Source: Colletes latitarsis
Taxonomy: Eukaryota > Arthropoda > Insecta > Hymenoptera > Colletidae
NCBI RefSeq assembly: GCF_051014445.1
Contig: NW_027488369.1
Location: 18,831,084-18,895,083 of the forward strand
Direction: 5' to 3'
Length of the DNA: 64,000 nt
Shown here in pieces: positions 35,092 through 49,592 of the stretch. The notes beneath the pieces are model-generated. The model ran no database searches and was not told where the DNA came from. It saw nothing but the letters and a program-made list of their open reading frames with translations. Position 1 is the stretch's first letter, and every line of letters begins with the position of its first letter. The translations under genes and the position numbers were made by a program.

Positions 35092-37381
35092 ATCAGGTCA
35101 ACATGCATGTTAAAACTGCGAAAGTATGACCCTGATGAGGTCAAATCCCAGACTTATCCCAGACCTGACATGCGTTATCCTCTAAAATAGTTATCAAGAC
35201 CAGGTTTAATTGATTGTTTCAGTGTGGTACCACTTTACTACGTGATCCAAAGCAGAAAAAACCCTCGATCAGGTCAACATGCATGTTAAAACTGCGAAAG
35301 TATGACCCTGATGAGGTCAAATCCCAGACCTATCCCAGACCTGACATGCGTTATCCTCTAAAATATTGATCCAAACCAGGTTTAATTGACTGTTTCAGTG
35401 TGGTCCCACATTACTACGTGATACAATCCTGAAACAGCCCAGGATCCTGCCATGAAGTATGAGAAATATGCGAATGTATGAGCCTGATGAGGACAAATCC
35501 TAGACCTAACCCAACCTAACATGCGTTATCCTCCAAAATATTTATCAAGACCAGGTTTAATTGAATGTTTCAGTGTGGTGCCACTTTACTACGTGATCCA
35601 AAGGATTAAGAACCCTCGATCAGGTCAACATGTATGTTAAAACTGCGAAAGTATGACCCTGATGAGGGCAAATCCCAGGCCTTACCTAGACCTAACATGC
35701 GTAGTCCTCTAAAATATTGATGGAAACCAGGTTTAATTGACTGTTTCAGTGTTGTACTTCATTACCACGTGATGCGATCCAGAAAAAGCCCAGGATCTAG
35801 CCATCAAGTATGAGAAATATGCGAAAGAATGAGCCTGATGAGAGCAAATCCCAGACCTAACCTAGACATAACATACATTATTCTCTAAAATATTGAACAA
35901 AACCAGGTTTAATTGACTGTTTCAGTGTGGTACCACATTACTACGTGATCCAATCCAGAAATAGCCCAGGATCTAGCCATGAAGTATGAGAAATATGCGA
36001 AAGTATGAGCCTGACGAGGGCAAATCCTAGACCTTACGCAGACCTAACAGGCGTTATCCTCTAAAATATTTATCATAACCAGGTTTAATTGATTGTTTCA
36101 GTGTGGTCCCACATTACTACGTGATCCAAACCAGAAAAAACCCAGGATCCGTTCAACAAGTATGTGAAGAATGCGAAAGTATGAGTCTGATGAGGGCTAA
36201 TCCCAGACCTATCCCAGACCTAACTTGCGTTATCGTCTAAAATAATGATCGAAACCAGGTTTAATTGACTGTTTTAGTTGTGGTACCACTTTACCACGTG
36301 ATCCAAAGCAGAAAAAACCCTCGATCAGGTCAACATGCATGTTAAAACTGCGAAAGTATGACCCTGATGAGGTCAAATCCCCGACTTATCCCAGACCTGA
36401 CATGCGTTATCCTCTAAAATAGTTATCAAGAGCAGGTTTAATTGATTGTTTCGGTGTGGTCCCACATTACTACGTAATCCAAACCAGAAAAAACCCAGGA
36501 TCCGTTCAACAAGTATGTGAAGAATGCGAAAGTATGAGTCTGATGAGTGAAAATCCCAGACATAACCTAGACCTAACATGCGTTATCCTCTAAAATATTG
36601 ATCCAAACCAGGTTTAATGGACTGTTTCAGTGGGGTACCACATTACTATTAGATCCAAACCAGAAAATAACCCAGGATCAGTTCAACGAGTATGTGAAGA
36701 ATGCGAAAGTATGAGTCTCATGAGTGAAGATCCCAGGCCTAACCTAGACCTAACATGAATTATTTTCTAAAATATTGATCGAAACCTGGTTTAATCTATT
36801 GTTTCAGTGTGGTACCACATTACTATTAGATCCAAACCAGAAAATAACCCAGGATCTGTTCTACGAGTATGTGAAGTGTGCGAAAGTATGAGTCTGATGA
36901 GGTCAAATCCCTGACCTATCCCAGACCTAACTTGCGTTATCCTCAAAAATATTGATCGAAACCAGGTTTAATTGACTGTTTCAGCGTGGTACCACATTAC
37001 TACGTGATACAATCCAGAAACAGCCAAGGATCTAGCCATGAAGTATGAGAAATATGCGAATGTATGAGCCTGATGAGGACAAATCCTAGACCTAACCCAA
37101 ACCTAACATGCGTTATCCTCTAAAATATTTATCAAGACCAGGTTTAATTGAATGTTTCAGTGTGGTACCACGTTACTACGTGAACCAAACCAGAAAAAAC
37201 CCAGGATCCGTTCAACAAGTAAGTGAAGAATGCGAAAGTATGAGTCTGATGAGTGAAAATCCCAGGTCTAACCCAGACCTAACATGCGTTATCCTCTAAA
37301 ATATTGATCCAAACCAGGTTTAATGGACTGTTTCAGTGTGGTACCACTTTACTACGTGATCCAAAGCATTAAGAATCCTCG
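35092..37381 (+). repeat. Block B tandem duplication, copy 1 (2290 bp, 13 monomers)
   Basis: Matched by 37382 to about 39509. Shared rare marks include cctgaaacagccc with ggatcctgccatg, acccaacctaac (one base short), ccaaaggattaagaacc, gcgtagtcctc, ttgaacaaaacc, cttacgcagacctaacagg and tccccgacttatcc. The offset is 2290 in the first part and 2114 in the second. Confidence 0.88.
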
Positions 37382-39509
37382 ATCAGGTCAACATGCATGT
37401 TAAAACTGCGAAAGTATGACCCTGATGAGGTCAAATCCCAGACTTATCCCAGACCTGACATGCGTTATCCTCTAAAATAGTTATCAAGACCAGGTTTAAT
37501 TGATTGTTTCAGTGTGGTACCACTTTACTATGTGATCCAAAGCAGAAAAAACCCTCGATCAGGTCAACATGCATGTTAAAACTGCGAAAGTATGACCCTG
37601 ATGAGGTCAAATCCCAGACCTATCCCAGACCTGACATGCGTTATCCTCTAAAATATTGATCCAAACCAGGTTTAATTGACTGTTTCAGTGTGGTCCCACA
37701 TTACTACGTGATACAATCCTGAAACAGCCCAGGATCCTGCCATGAAGTATGAGAAATATGCGAATGTATGAGCCTGATGAGGACAAATCCTAGACCTAAC
37801 CCAACCTAACATGCGTTATCCTCCAAAGTATTTATCAAGACCAGGTTTAATTGAATGTTTCAGTGTGGTGCCACTTTACTACGTGATCCAAAGGATTAAG
37901 AACCCTCGATCAGGTCAACATGTATGTTAAAACTGCGAAAGTATGACCCTGATGAGGGCAAATCCCAGGCCTTACCTAGACCTAACATGCGTAGTCCTCT
38001 AAAATATTGATGGAAACCAGGTTTAATTGACTGTTTCAGTGTTGTACTTCATTACCACGTGATGCGATCCAGAAAAAGCCCAGGATCTAGCCATCAAGTA
38101 TGAGAAATATGCGAAAGAATGAGCCTGATGAGAGCAAATCCCAGACCTAACCTAGACATAACATACATTATTCTCTAAAATATTGAACAAAACCAGGTTT
38201 AATTGACTGTTTCAGTGTGGTACCACATTACTACGTGATCCAATCCAGAAATAGCCCAGGATCTAGCCATGAAGTATGAGAAATATGCGAAAGTATGAGC
38301 CTGACGAGGGCAAATCCTAGACCTTACGCAGACCTAACAGGCGTTATCGTCTAAAATAATGATCGAAACCAGGTTTAATTGACTGTTTTAGTTGTGGTAC
38401 CACTTTACCACGTGATCCAAAGCAGAAAAAACCCTCGATCAGGTCAACATGCATGTTAAAACTGCGAAAGTATGACCCTGATGAGGTCAAATCCCCGACT
38501 TATCCCAGACCTGACATGCGTTATCCTCTAAAATAGTTATCAAGAGCAGGTTTAATTGATTGTTTCGGTGTGGTCCCATATTACTACGTAATCCAAACCA
38601 GAAAAAACCCAGGATCCGTTCAACAAGTATGTGAAGAATGCGAAAGTATGAGTCTGATGAGTGAAAATCCCAGACATAACCTAGACCTAACATGCGTTAT
38701 CCTCTAAAATATTGATCCAAACCAGGTTTAATGGACTGTTTCAGTGGGGTACCACATTACTATTAGATCCAAACCAGAAAATAACCCAGGATCTGTTCAA
38801 CGAGTATGTGAAGAATGCGAAAGTATGAGTCTGATGAGTGAAGATCCCAGGCCTAACCTAGACCTAACATGAATTATTCTCTAAAATATTGATCGAAACC
38901 TGGTTTAATCTATTGTTTCAGTGTGGTACCACATTACTATTAGATCCAAACCAGAAAATAACCCAGGATCTGTTCTACGAGTATGTGAAGTGTGCGAAAG
39001 TATGAGTCTGATGAGGTCAAATCCCTGACCTATCCCAGACCTAACTTGCGTTGTCCTCAAAAATATTGATCGAAACCAGGTTTAATTGACTGTTTCAGCG
39101 TGGTACCACATTACTACGTGATACAATCCAGAAACAGCCAAGGATCTAGCCATGAAGTATGAGAAATATGCGAATGTATGAGCCTGATGAGGACAAATCC
39201 TAGACCTAACCCAAACCTAACATGCGTTATCCTCTAAAATATTTATCAAGACCAGGTTTAATTGAATGTTTCAGTGTGGTACCACGTTACTACGTGAACC
39301 AAACCAGAAAAAACCCAGGATCCGTTCAACAAGGAAGTGAAGAATGCGAAAGTATGAGTCTGATGAGTGAAAATCCCAGGTCTAACCCAGACCTAACATG
39401 CGTTATCCTCTAAAATATTGATCCAAACCAGGTTTAATGGACTGTTTCAGTGTGGTACCACTTTACTACGTGATCCAAAGCATTAAGAATCCTCGATCAG
39501 GTCAACATG
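37382..39509 (+). repeat. Block B tandem duplication, copy 2 (one monomer lost)
   Basis: Follows copy 1 directly. At about 38340 gacctaacaggcg is joined to ttatcgtctaaaataatg, skipping 176 bp present in copy 1 (36050-36230), so the offset drops from 2290 to 2114. Scattered substitutions (for example ctccaaagta at 37827, acaaggaagtg at about 39330) set it apart from copy 1. Confidence 0.88.
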
Positions 39510-39625
39510 TATGTTAAAACTGCGAAAGTATGACCCTGATGAGGGCAAATCCCAGGCCTTACCTAGACCTAACATGCGTTGTCCTCTAAAATATTGATGG
39601 AAACCAGGTCTAATTGACTGTTTCA

Positions 39626-41034
39626 GTGTTGTACTTCATTACTACGTGATGCAATCCAGAAATAGCCCAGGATCTAGCCGTGAAGTATGAGAAATATGCG
39701 AAAGTATGAGTCTGACGAGGGCAAATCCTAGACCTAACTCAGACCTAACATGCGTTATCCTCTAAAATATTTATCATGACCAGGTTTAATTGATTGTTTC
39801 AGTGTGGTCCCACATTACTACGTGATCCAAACCAGAAAAAACCCAGGATCCGTTTAAGAAGTATGTGAAGAATGCGAAAGTATGAGTCTGATGAGTGAAA
39901 ATCCCAGGCCTAACCTAGACCTAACATGCGTTATCCTCAAAAATATTGATCGCAACCAGGTTTAATTGACTGTTTCTGCGTGGTACCACATTACTACATG
40001 ATACAATCCAGAAACAGCCAAGGATCTGGCCATGAAGTATGAGAAATTTGCGAATGTATGAGCCTGATGAGGACAAATCCTAGACCTAACCCAAACCTAA
40101 CATGCGTTATCCTCTAAAATATTTATCAAGACCAGGTTTAATTGAATGTTTCAGTGTGGTACCACATTACTACGTGAACCAAACCAGAAAAAACCCAGGA
40201 TCCGTTCAACAAGTATGTGAAGAATGCGAAAGTATGAGTCTGATGAGTGAAAATCCCAGGCCTAACCTAGACCTAACATGCGTTATCCTCAAAAATATTG
40301 ATCGAAACCAGGTTTAATTGACTGTTTCAGTGTGGTACCACATTACTATGTGATCCAATCCAGAAATAGCCCAGGATCTAGCCGTGAAGTATGAGAAATA
40401 TGCGAAAGTATGAGTCTGACGAGGGCAAATCCTAGACCTAACCCAGACCTAACTTGCGTTATCCTCTAAAATATTTATCAAGACCAGGTTTAATTGATCG
40501 TTTCAGTGTGGTCCGACATTACTACGTGATCCAAACCAGAAAAAACCCAGGATCCGTTCAACAAGTATGTGAAGAATGCGAAAGTATGAGACTGATGAGT
40601 GAAAATCCCAGGCCTAACCTAGACCTAACATGCGTTATCCTCAAAACTATTGCTCGAAACCTGGTTTAATCGACTGTTTCAGTGTGGTACCACAGTACTA
40701 TGTGATCCAAACCAGAAAATAACCCAGGATCTGTTCAACGAGTATGTGAAGTGTGCGAAAGTATCAGTCTGATGAGGGCAATTCCTAGACCTATCCCAGA
40801 CCTAACATGCGTTATCCTCTAAAATATTTATCAAGACCAGGTTTAATTGACTGTTTCAGTGTGGTACCACATTGCTACGTGATCCAAACCAGAGAAAACC
40901 CAGGATCCGTTCAACAAGTATGAGAAATATGCGAAAGTATGAGCCTGATGTGGGCAAATCCCAGGCCTAACCTAGACCTAACATGCGTTGTCCTCTAAAA
41001 TATTGATGGAAACCAGGTTTAATTGACTGTTTCA
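39626..41034 (+). repeat. 8-monomer repeat, copy 1 (1409 bp)
   Basis: Starts at a class E monomer (gtgttgtacttcattac, gatgcaatccagaaatag, ctagccgtgaag). It is matched at +1409 by 41035 to about 41840, including the unusual ggatccgtttaagaag and tttctgcgtggtacc. 1409 equals 8 x 176 + 1, the extra base coming from one 177-bp class D monomer. Confidence 0.85.
40430..41034 (+). repeat. Segment related to the 5-monomer HOR (offset 2289)
   Basis: Three to four monomers in the same order as 42719-43323 (gatcgtttcagtgtggtccg; class D with ctatgtgatcc; cacattgctacg with ccagagaaaaccc; then class E). It looks like a founder or a spill-over of the 881-bp HOR. Confidence 0.78.
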
Positions 41035-41840
41035 GTGTTGTACTTCATTACTACGTGATGCAATCCAGAAATAGCCCAGGATCTAGCCGTGAAGTATGAG
41101 AAATATGCGAAAGTATGAGTCTGACGAGGGCAAATCCTAGACCTAACTCAGACCTAACATGCGTTATCCTCTAAAATATTTATCATGACCAGGTTTAATT
41201 GATTGTTTCAGTGTGGTCCCACATTACTACGTGATCCAAACCAGAAAAAACCCAGGATCCGTTTAAGAAGTATGTGAAGAATGCGAAAGTATGAGTCTGA
41301 TGAGTGAAAATCCCAGGCCTAACCTAGACCTAACATGCGTTATCCTCAAAAATATTGATCGCAACCAGGTTTAATTGACTGTTTCTGCGTGGTACCACAT
41401 TACTACATGATACAATCCAGAAACAGCCAAGGATCTAGCCATGAAGTATGAGAAATATGCGAATGTATGAGCCTGATGAGGACAAATCCTAGACCTAACC
41501 CAAACCTAACATGCGTTATCCTCTAAAATATTTATCAAGACCAGGTTTAATTGAATGTTTCAGTGTGGTACCACATTACTACGTGAACCAAACCAGAAAA
41601 AACCCAGGATCCGTTCAACAAGTATGTGAAGAATGCGAAAGTATGAGTCTGATGAGTGAAAATCCCAGGCCTAACCTAGACCTAACATGCGTTATCCTCA
41701 AAAATATTGATCGAAACCAGGTTTAATTGACTGTTTCAGTGTGGTACCACATTACTATGTGATCCAATCCAGAAATAGCCCAGGATCTAGCCGTGAAGTA
41801 TGAGAAATATGCGAAAGTATGAGTCTGACGAGGGCAAATC
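41035..41840 (+). repeat. 8-monomer repeat, partial copy 2
   Basis: Matches the first half of 39626-41034. The match stops at about 41840, where this copy reads aactcagacctaacatg and the earlier one aacccagacctaacttg. Confidence 0.82.
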
Positions 41841-44800
41841 CTAGACCTAACTCAGACCTAACATGCGTTATCCTCTAAAATATTTATCATGACCAGGTTT
41901 AATTGATTGTTTCAGTGTGGTCGCACATTACTACGTAATCCAAACCAGAAAAAACCCAGGATCCGTTTAACAAGTATGTGAAGAATGCGAAAGTATGAAT
42001 CTGATGAGTGAAAATCCCCGGCCTAGCCTAGACCTAACATGCGTTATCCTCAAAAATATTGATCAAAACCAGGTTTAATTGACTGTTTCAGTGTGGTACC
42101 ATACTACTACGTGACCCAAACCGGAAAAAACCCAGGATCTGTTCAACAAGTATGTGAAAAACGCGAAAGCATGAGCCTGATGAGGGTAAATCCCAGACCT
42201 ACCCCAGACCTAACTTGCGTTATCCTCTAACATATTGAACGAAACCAGGTTTAATTGACTGTTTCAGCGTGGTACCACATTACTACGTGATACAATACAG
42301 AAACAGCCCAGGATCTAGCCATGAAGTATGAGAAATATGCGAAAGTATGAGCCTGATGAGGGCAAATCCTAGACCTAACCCAAACCTAACATGTGTTATC
42401 CTCTAAAATATTTATCAAGACCAGATTTAATTGAATGTTCCAGTGTGGTACCACATTACTACGTGAACCAAACCAGAAAAAAACCAGGATCCGTTCAACA
42501 AGTATGTGAAAAACGCGAAAGTATGAGCCTGATGAGGGCAAATCACAGACCTATCCCAGACCTAACATTCGTTATCCTCTAAAATATTGATCGAAACCAG
42601 GTTTAATTGACTGTTTCAGTGTGGTACCACATTGCTACGTGATCCAAACCAGAAATAGCCCAGGATCTAGCCATGAAGTATGAGAAATATGCGAATGTAT
42701 GAGCCTGACGAGGGCAAATCCTAGACCTAACCCAGACCTAACTTGCGTTATCCTCTAAAATATTTATCAAGACCAGGTTTAATTGATCGTTTCAGTGTGG
42801 TCCGACATTACTACGTGATCCAAACCAGAAAAAACCCAGGATCCGTTCAACAAGTATGTGAAGAATGCGAAAGTATGAGACTGATGAGTGAAAATCCCAG
42901 GCCTAACCTAGACCTAACATGCGTTATCCTCAAAACTATTGCTCGAAACCTGGTTTAATCGACTGTTTCAGTGTGGTACCACATTACTATGTGATCCAAA
43001 CCAGAAAATAACCCAGGATCTGTTCAACGAGTATGTGAAGTGTGCGAAAGTATGAGTCTGATGAGGGCAATTCCTAGACCTATCCCAGACCTAACATGCG
43101 TTATCCTCTAAAATATTTATCAAGACCAGGTTTAATTGACTGTTTCAGTGTAGTACCACATTGCTACGTGATCCAAACCAGAGAAAACCCAGGATCCGTT
43201 CAACAAGTATGAGAAATATGCGAAAGTATGAGCCTGATGTGGGCAAATCCCAGGCCTAACCTAGACCTAACATGCGTTGTCCTCTAAAATATTGATGGAA
43301 ACCAGGTTTAATTGACTGTTTCAGTGTTGTACTTCATTACTACGTGACGCATTCCAGAAAAAGCCCAGGATCTAGCCATCAAGTATGAGAAATATGCGAA
43401 AGAATGAGCCTGATGAGAGCAAATCACAGACCTATCCCAGACCTAACTTTCGTTATCCTCTAAAATATTGATGAAAACCAGGTTTAATTGACTGTTTCAG
43501 TGTGGTACCACATTACTACGTGATCTAATCCAGAAATAGCCCAGGATCTAGCCATGAAGTATGAGAAATATGCGAATGTATGAGCCTGACGAGGGCAAAT
43601 CCTAGACCTAACCCAGACCTAACTTGCGTTATCCTCTAAAATATTTATCAAGACCAGGTTTAATTGATCGTTTCAGTGTGGTCCGACATTACTACGTGAT
43701 CCAAACCAGAAAAAACCCAGGATCCGTTCAACAAGTATGTGAAGAATGCGAAAGTATGAGTCTGATGAGTGAAAATCCCAGGCCTAACCTAGACCTAACA
43801 TGCGTTATCCTCAAAACTATTGCTCGAAACCTGGTTTAATCGACTGTTTCAGTGTGGTACCACATTACTATGTGATCCAAACCAGAAAATAACCCAGGTT
43901 CTGTTCAACGAGTATGTGAAGTGTGCGAAAGTATGAGTCTGATGAGGGCAATTCCTAGACCTATCCCAGACCTAACATGCGTTATCCTCTAAAATATTTA
44001 TCAAGACCAGGTTTAATTGACTGTTTCAGTGTGGTACCACATTGCTACGTGATCCAAACCAGAGAAAACCCAGGATCCGTTCAACAAGTATGAGAAATAT
44101 GCGAAAGTATGAGCCTGATGTGGACAAATCCCAGGCCTAACCTAGACCTAACATGCGTTGTCCTCTAAAATATTGATGGAAACCAGGTTTAATTGACTGT
44201 TTCAGTGTTGTACTTCATTACTACGTGACGCAATCCAGAAAAAGCCCAGGATCTAGCCATCAAGTATGAGAAATATGCGAAAGAATGAGCCTGATGAGAG
44301 CAAATCCCAGACCTAACCTAGACCTAACATGAATTATTCTCTAAAATATTGATGAAAACCAGGTTTAATTGACTGTTTCAGTGTGGTACCACATTACTAC
44401 GTGATCTAGTCCAGAAATAGCCCAGGATCTAGCCATGAAGTATGAGAAATATGCGAAAGTATGACCCTGACGATGGCAAATCCTAGACCTAACCCAGACC
44501 TAACTTGCGTTATCCTCTAAAATATTTATCAAGACCAGGTTTAATTGATTGTTTCAGTGTGGTCCGACATTACTACGTGATCCAAACCAGAAAAAACCCA
44601 GGATCCGTTCAACAAGTATGTGAAGAATGCGAAAGTATGAGTCTGATGAGTGAAAATCCCAGGCCTAACCTAGACCTAACATGCGTTATCCTCAAAAATA
44701 TTGATCGAAACCTGGTTTAATCGACTGTTTCAGTGTGGTACCACATTACTATGTGATCCAAACCAGAAAATAACCCAGGATCTGTTCAACGGGTATGTGA

Positions 44801-47800
44801 AGTGTGCGAAAGTATGAGTCTGATGAGGGCAAATCCTAGACCTATCCGAGACCTAAAATGCATTATCCTCTAAAATATTTATCAAGACCAGGTTTAATTG
44901 AATGTTTCAGTGTGGTACCACATTACTACGTGATCCAATCCAGAAATAGCCCAGGATCCAGCCATGAAGTATGAGAAATATGCGAAAGTATGAGCCTGAT
45001 GGGGGCAAATCCTAGAACTAACCCAGACCTAACATGCGTTATCCTCTAAAATATTGATCGAAACCAGGTTTAATCGACTGTTTCAGTGTGGTACCACACT
45101 ACTACGTGACCCAAACCGGGAAAAACCCAGGATCTGTTCAACAAGTGTGTGAAAAACGCGAAAGTATGAGCCTGATGAGGGTAAATCCCAGTCCTATCCC
45201 AGACCTAACTTGCGTTATCCTCAAAAATATTGATCGAAACCTGGTTTAATCGACTGTTTCAGTGTGGTACCACATTACTACGTGACCCAATCCAGAAATA
45301 GCCGAGGATCTAGCCATGAAGTATGAGAAATATGCGAAAGTATGAGCCTGACGAGGACAAATCCTAGACCTAACCCAGGCCAAACATGCGATATCCTCAA
45401 AAATATTGATCGAAACCGGGTTTAATCGACTGTTTCAGAGTGGTACCACATTACTACGTGATCCAAACCAGAAAAAACCCAGGATGCGTTCAACAAGTAT
45501 GTGAAGAATGCGAAAGTATGAGTCTGATGAGTAAAAATACCAGGCCTAACCTAGACCTAACAAGCGTTATCCTCAAAAATATTGATCAAAACCTGGTTTA
45601 ATCGACTGTTTCAGTGAGGTACCACATTACTATGTGATCCAAACCAGAAAATAACCCAGGATCTGTTCAACGAGTATGTGAAGTGTGCGAAAGTATGAGT
45701 ATGATGAGGGCAAATCCCAGACCTATCCCAGACCTAACTTGCGTTATCCTCAAAAATATTGATCGAAACCTGGTTTAATCGACTGTTTCAGTGTGGTGCC
45801 ACATTACTACGTGATCCAATCCAGAAATAGCCCAGGATCTAGCCATGAGATATGAGAAATATGCGAAAGTATGAGCCTGAAGAGGGCAAACCCTAGACCT
45901 AACCCAGACCTAACATGCGTTATACTCTAAAATATTTATCAAGACCAGGTTTAATTGATTGCTTCAGTGTGGCCCCACATTACTACGTGATCCAAACCAG
46001 AAAAAACCCAGGCTCCGTTCAACAAGTATGTGAAGAATGCGAAAGTATGAGTCTGATGAGTGAAATTCCCCGGCCTAACCTGGACCTAACATGCGTTATC
46101 CTCAAAAATATTGACCGAAACCAGGTTTAATCGACTGTTTCAGTGTGGTACCACATTACTACTCGATCCAAACCAGAAAAAAACCCAGGACCTGTTCAAC
46201 AAGTATTTGAAGTATGCGAAAGAATGAGTCTGATGAGGGCAAATCCCAGGCCTAAACTAGACCTAACATGCGTTATCCTCAAAAATATTGATCAAAACCT
46301 AGTTTAATCGACTGTTTCAGTGTGGTACCACATTACTATGTGATCCAAACCAGAAAATAACCCAGGATCTGTTCAACGAGTATGTGAAGTGTTCGAAAGA
46401 ATGAGCATGATGAGGGCAAATCCCAGACCTATCCCAGACCTAACATGCGTTATCCTCTAAAATATTCATCAAGACCAGGATTAATTGATTGTTTCAGTGT
46501 GGTCCCACATTACTACGTGATCCAAACCAGAAAAAACCCAGGATCCGTTCAACAAGTATGTGAAGAATGCGAAAGTATGAGTGTGATGAGTGAAAAACCC
46601 CGGCCTAACCTAGACCTAACATGCGTTATCCTCAAAAATATTGATCGAAACCTGGTTTAATCGTCTGTTTCAGTGTGGTGCCACATTACTATGTGATCCA
46701 AACCAGAAAAAACCCTGTATCTGTTCAACAAGTATGTGAAGAATGCGAAAGTATGAGTCTGATGAGTGAAAATCCCAGGGCTAACCTAGACCTAACAAGC
46801 GTTATCCTCTAAAATATTTATCAAGACCAGGTTTAATTGACTGTTTCAGCGTGGTACCACATTACTACGTGACACAATCCAGAAACAGCCCAGGATCTAG
46901 CCATGAAGTATGAGAAATATGCGAAAGTATGAGCCTGATGAGGGCAAATCCTAGACCTAACCCAAACCTAACATGCGTTATCCACTAAAATATTCATCAA
47001 GACCAGGTTTAATTGATTGCTTCAGTGTGGTCCCACATTACTACGTGATCCAAACCAGTAAAAACCCAGGATCCGTTCAACAAGTATGTGGAGAATGCGA
47101 AAGTATGAGTCTGATGAGTGAAAATCCTCGGCCTAACCTATACCTAACATGCGTTATCCTAAAAAATATTGATCGAAACCAGGTTTAATCGACTGTTTCA
47201 GTGTGGTAGCACATGACTACGTGATCCAAACCAGAAAATAACCCAGGATCTGTTCAACGAGTATGTGAAGTGTTCGAAAGAATGAGCATGATGAGGGCAA
47301 ATCCCAGACCTATCCCAGACCTAACATGCGTTATCCTCTAAAATATTCATCAAGACCAGGATTAATTGATTGTTTCAGTGTGGTCCCACATTACTACGTG
47401 ATCCAAACCAGTAAAAACCCAGGATCCGTTCAACAAGTATGTGGAGAATGCGAAAGTATGAGTCTGATGAGTGAAAATCCTCGGCCTAACCCAGACCTAA
47501 CATGCGTTATCCTCAACAAATATTGGGCAAAACCTGGTTTAATCGACTGTTTCAGTGTGGTACCACATTACTATGTGATCCAAACCTGAAAATAATCCAG
47601 GATCTGTTCAACAAGTATGTGAAGAATGCGAAAGTATGTGTCTGATGAGTGAAAATCCCAGAGCTAACCTAGACCTAACAAGCGTTATCCTCTAAAATAT
47701 TTATCAAGACCAGGTTTAATTGACTGTTTCAGCGTGGTACCACATTATTACGTGACACAATCCAGAAACAGCCCAGGATCTAGCCATGAAGTATGAGAAA

Positions 47801-48513
47801 TAAGCGAAAGTATTAGCCTGATGAGGGCAAATCCTAGACCTAACCCAGACCTAACATGCGTTATCCTCAAAAATATTGATCGAAACCAGGTTTAATCGAC
47901 TGTTTCAGTGTGGTACCACATTACTATGTGATACAAACCTGAAAATAATCCAGGATCTGTTCAAGGAGTATGTGAAGTGTGCGAAAGTATGAGTATGATG
48001 AGGGCAAATCCCAGACCTATCCCAGACCTAACATGCGTTATCCTCTAAAATATTTATCAAGACCAGGTTTAATTGATTGTTTCAGTGTGGTCCCACATTA
48101 CTACGTGACACAATCCAGAAACAGCCCAGGATCTAGCCATGAAGTATGAGAAATATGCGAAAGTATGAGCCTGATGAGGGCAAATCCTAGACCTAACCCA
48201 AACCTAACATGCGTTATCCTCTAAAATATTTATCAAGACCAGCTTTAATTGAATGCTTCAGTGTGGTACCACATTACTACGTGATCCAAACCAGTAAAAA
48301 CCCAGGATCCGTTCAACAAGTATGTGAAGAATTCGAAAGTATGAGTGTTATGAGTGAAAAACCCCGGCCTAACCTAGACCTAACATGCGTTATCCTCAAA
48401 AATATTGATCGAAACCTGGTTTTATCGTCTGTTTCAGTGTAGTACCACATTACTATGTGATCCAAACCAGAAAAAACTCAGGATCCGTTCAACAAGTATG
48501 TGGAGAATGCGAA
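41640..48513 (+). repeat. Large segmental duplication, copy 1 (about 6.87 kb)
   Basis: Matched by 48514 to about 55715. The offset is 6874 from the start through the first 5-mer round, then 6697 after the 177-bp loss in copy 2, then 7401 after a 704-bp difference. Shared rare marks include ctaacatattgaacg, gtgttatcctctaaaat with accagatttaattg, caacaaatattgggc and aaataagcgaaagtattag. Confidence 0.9.
42719..44900 (+). repeat. 5-monomer HOR (881 bp), two full copies and a partial
   Basis: Equivalent points are 42743, 43624 and 44505, 881 bp apart (5 x 176 + 1). Order: class A with gtggtccgacattac; class D 177-bp with ccagaaaataaccc; a monomer with cacattgctacg and ccagagaaaaccc; class E with gttgtacttcattac and gtgacgcatt or gtgacgcaat; class B with gatctaatcc or gatctagtcc. 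The third round continues only part way before other monomers take over. Confidence 0.87.
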
Positions 48514-49592
48514 AGTATGAGTCTGATGAGTGAAAATCCCAGGCCTAACCTAGACCTAACATGCGTTATCCTCAAAAATATTGATCGAAACCAGGTTTAA
48601 TTGACTGTTTCAGTGTGGTACCACATTACTATGTGATCCAATCCAGAAATAGCCCAGGATCTAGCCGTGAAGTATGAGAAATATGCGAAAGTATGAGTCT
48701 GACGAGGGCAAATCCTAGACCTAACTCAGACCTAACATGCGTTATCCTCTAAAATATTTATCATGACCAGGTTTAATTGATTGTTTCAGTGTGGTCGCAC
48801 ATTACTACGTAATCCAAACCAGAAAAAACCCAGGATCCGTTTAACAAGTATGTGAAGAATGCGAAAGTATGAATCTGATGAGTGAAAATCCCCGGCCTAG
48901 CCTAGACCTAACATGCGTTATCCTCAAAAATATTGATCAAAACCAGGTTTAATTGACTGTTTCAGTGTGGTACCATACTACTACGTGACCCAAACCGGAA
49001 AAAACCCAGGATCTGTTCAACAAGTATGTGAAAAACGCGAAAGCATGAGCCTGATGAGGGTAAATCCCAGACCTACCCCAGACCTAACTTGCGTTATCCT
49101 CTAACATATTGAACGAAACCAGGTTTAATTGACTGTTTCAGCGTGGTACCACATTACTACGTGATACAATACAGAAACAGCCCAGGATCTAGCCATGAAG
49201 TATGAGAAATATGCGAAAGTATGAGCCTGATGAGGGCAAATCCTAGACCTAACCCAAACCTAACATGTGTTATCCTCTAAAATATTTATCAAGACCAGAT
49301 TTAATTGAATGTTCCAGTGTGGTACCACATTACTACGTGAACCAAACCAGAAAAAACCCAGGATCCGTTCAACAAGTATGTGAAAAACGCGAAAGTATGA
49401 GCCTGATGAGGGCAAATCACAGACCTATCCCAGACCTAACTTTCGTTATCCTCTAAAATATTGATCGAAACCAGGTTTAATTGACTGTTTCAGTGTGGTA
49501 CCACATTGCTACGTGATCCAAACCAGAAATAGCCCAGGATCTAGCCATGAAGTATGAGAAATATGCGAATGTATGAGCCTGACGAGGGCAAA

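Larger units (their letters stand above)
21920..39600 (+). repeat. Block B: irregular, diverged satellite array
   Basis: Same monomer classes, still head-to-tail, but no fixed higher-order period. Landmark class E monomers (gtgttgtacttcattacc) have gtgttg at 23416, 26413, 28351, 29936, 31168, 33636, 35749, 38039 and 39626. The spacings are 2997, 1938, 1585, 1232, 2468, 2113, 2290 and 1587, that is about 17, 11, 9, 7, 14, 12, 13 and 9 monomers. Marks confined or nearly confined to this block are acctgacatgcg, class C with agcattaagaaccctcg, tctaagatattgatcc and class D with ctattagatcc. More private substitutions are visible than in Block A. No gene or inserted element is seen. Confidence 0.85.
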
